Assembly (NCBI GenBank): GCA_958445895.1
Contig: CAUCTV010000081.1
Location: 1-5,632 of the forward strand
Direction of reading: 5' to 3'
Length of the DNA stretch: 5,632 nt
Source: an uncultured Collinsella sp.
Lineage (GTDB): Bacteria; Actinomycetota; Coriobacteriia; Coriobacteriales; Coriobacteriaceae
The notes under the pieces were generated by a model that searched no databases, had not been told where the DNA came from, and was given only the letters and a program-made list of their open reading frames with translations. Every line of letters begins with the position of its first letter. The first letter of the stretch is position 1. Positions 4,522-5,632 of the stretch are shown here, in pieces. A program made the translations under genes and the position numbers.

Positions 4522-5632
4522 CGCTGATCACCCTCGCGCAACCAGGGAAGGCGGATACGCGGGCGTTCGGTACGCGTTGCACGGTCGGCGACCATATCGC
4601 TCCAAGGGCCGACGGCGCACCCCAGTTCCACGAGCATCTCGCGCGTGGCCTCGCGCATGCTAGTCGCAAAAGCACTGGTCTGCCCCACCGCCTCGTCAGC
4701 GCGCCCAAACGCCATGAGCGCGGCGAGATCCTGCCCGCCATCGGCGATACGAATCTTGGAGCTCAACGCACAGGCAATCTCAAAGCGCATGGCGACGTCC
4801 TCGTCTGCCCCGCGCGCACCGAACCGGTTGAACACGGCGCTCATGCGCGTGCGCGGCACACCTACTCGACTTGCCAGTTCGATGACGCGCGACGCCGATG
4901 TCGCGGACGACACCGCCGCATCGCCAACGACCAGGCAACGGTCGCTCGCCGCCACCGCAGCCGCCACGGCGTCGCCCCAAAAGACCGAGGTATCGATAAA
5001 GACCACGTCGGATTCGCGACGCAGAACATCAAGCAGTAGCTCCACCGGACGCGCCATGAGCTCGGCTTGCTCGGGCGCCGCGACGGGACCCCAGAGCGTA
5101 ACGCCCGGCGCCACGCGCATCGATGTGGCTACGATATCCGGCTCGGTGAGCGTGCCCGCCGCCGACGGCTCGATAAGTGCCGCCATATCGCGCGGAGCAT
5201 CGACGCCTAACAAGTCGTAAAGGTTTCCAAACATCAGGTCCAGGTCGAGCACGGCGGCACGCAAGCCCAACAGCGACGATGTGTGTGCCATGGTGGCAAC
5301 GATCGTCGACTTGCCACAACCGCCCGAACCCGAAATAGCGCAGATGACCGGAGCTCGATGCGGCGGAGCGGCAGCGTCTGCCGGCGGCATCGGAGGCGGC
5401 GGGGCGGGCGTCGGTGGCAGCGCCCCCGTCTCCCCCGCCGCAACCACACGCTGCGTCCAAGCCGGCATAGCAGCTTGTTCGGTCTGCGAGGCAGGCTCGT
5501 TCTGCGCAATCTGCTCATGCTGCATTAGCGACAACTCGCCGCACCCGGCAAAGCCCTCAACTTCGTCGAGTTCATCCGCCAGATTCACGCCGTGCACGTA
5601 TCCCATATCTACAGCCGGGGAGTCGCCAGCAT
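4518..5632 (-). CDS. tadZ: TadZ/CpaE-like pilus localisation ATPase, 5' end uncertain or outside window
   Basis: ParA/MinD-superfamily protein that in known Tad systems sits at the cell pole and recruits the pilus machine. Numbered from the ATG at 5606 (362 aa), it has an acidic, polar N-terminal part (1-60), a proline-rich linker (63-85), and then the ATPase domain. The domain shows P-loop SGSGGCGKST (92-101), switch/Walker A' region VLDLDLMFGNLYDLLG (119-134), and Walker B DVVFIDTS (200-207). A basic tail (345-362) ends it. The signature lysine of deviant Walker A loops (KGGxGKT) is replaced by Ser. The ATG at 5606 has no ribosome-binding site, and the frame stays open for 8 more codons to the window edge. 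The gene therefore may start outside and carry the receiver-like N-terminal domain often seen in CpaE; the ATG at 5606 remains possible. The stop overlaps TadA by 4 nt. Family membership is fairly sure; TadZ rather than another ParA-like protein rests mainly on the neighbours. Confidence 0.88.
   Translation of the reverse strand, partial: AGDSPAVDMGYVHGVNLADELDEVEGFAGCGELSLMQHEQIAQNEPASQTEQAAMPAWTQRVVAAGETGALPPTPAPPPPMPPADAAAPPHRAPVICAISGSGGCGKSTIVATMAHTSSLLGLRAAVLDLDLMFGNLYDLLGVDAPRDMAALIEPSAAGTLTEPDIVATSMRVAPGVTLWGPVAAPEQAELMARPVELLLDVLRRESDVVFIDTSVFWGDAVAAAVAASDRCLVVGDAAVSSATSASRVIELASRVGVPRTRMSAVFNRFGARGADEDVAMRFEIACALSSKIRIADGGQDLAALMAFGRADEAVGQTSAFATSMREATREMLVELGCAVGPWSDMVADRATRTERPRIRLPWLREGDQR

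Larger units (their letters stand above)
1..5632 (-). other. Tad (Flp type IVb) pilus operon, incomplete at both ends
   Basis: Nine minus-strand genes form one apparent transcription unit. Moving downstream, the junctions are: 4-nt ATGA overlap (TadZ/TadA), 28-nt overlap (TadA/TadB), 4-nt ATGA overlap (TadB/TadC), 10-nt gap (TadC/Flp), 37-nt overlap (Flp/187-aa protein), 1-nt gap (to the small prepilin), an overlap whose size depends on the TadE start, and a 29-nt overlap into the last gene. Such packing implies co-transcription and translational coupling. I see no internal promoter region or terminator. The promoter should lie to the right of the window, and at least one gene continues past the left edge. 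No prepilin peptidase, secretin or TadD-like gene is visible here; any peptidase must be encoded elsewhere. Confidence 0.9.

Noticed and set aside
5349..5420. Proline-rich, C-rich tract as a possible regulatory repeat
   Set aside because: It is in frame in TadZ and reads as an irregular Pro/Ala linker between domains; there is no regular repeat period.

Overview
The window is a high-GC (roughly 60%) bacterial segment in which all nine recognisable genes lie on the minus strand, tightly packed and read from right to left. It is most of a Tad (tight adherence, Flp-type IVb pilus) locus. The gene order is TadZ/CpaE-like, TadA/CpaF ATPase, TadB, TadC, Flp pilin, an unrecognised membrane-anchored protein, a second small Flp-like prepilin, a TadE-like pseudopilin, and the start of a TadE/TadG-like protein cut by the left edge. 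No secretin (RcpA/CpaC) or RcpC/CpaB-like gene sits among them. With the high GC and strong GGAGG-type ribosome-binding sites, this fits a Gram-positive actinobacterial version of the locus. The pilin sequence resembles what I recall from Coriobacteriia such as Collinsella, but the genus is an inference I cannot test here.

Right part (about 5632-1656), the machinery. TadZ (polar localisation ATPase), TadA (secretion ATPase), TadB and TadC (inner-membrane platform) follow one another with overlaps of 4, 28 and 4 nt. The TadZ reading frame is still open at the right edge, so its true start and the operon promoter are probably outside the window.

Left part (1645-1), the substrates and accessory subunits. 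The Flp pilin starts 10 nt after TadC with a near-perfect Shine-Dalgarno. Behind it come a 187-aa protein with one membrane anchor, a 72-aa Flp-like prepilin and a TadE-like pseudopilin. These last two and Flp share the same processing-site pattern, Ala-Gln-x-Thr-x-Glu. A final gene has a similar single-membrane-helix start but lacks that glutamate.

Together the genes would have TadZ position the machine, TadA power it through the TadB/TadC platform, a prepilin peptidase not encoded here trim the prepilins, and Flp plus minor subunits assemble outside the membrane. Every gap between genes is 10 nt or less, so there is no intergenic region of note. I saw no RNA genes, mobile elements, CRISPR arrays, terminators or long repeats. 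This is a recognisable, known system. The points worth attention are the shared processing motif with Ala at -1, the altered P-loop of TadZ, the small TadC, the unassigned 187-aa protein, and two unclear starts in the pseudopilin genes.
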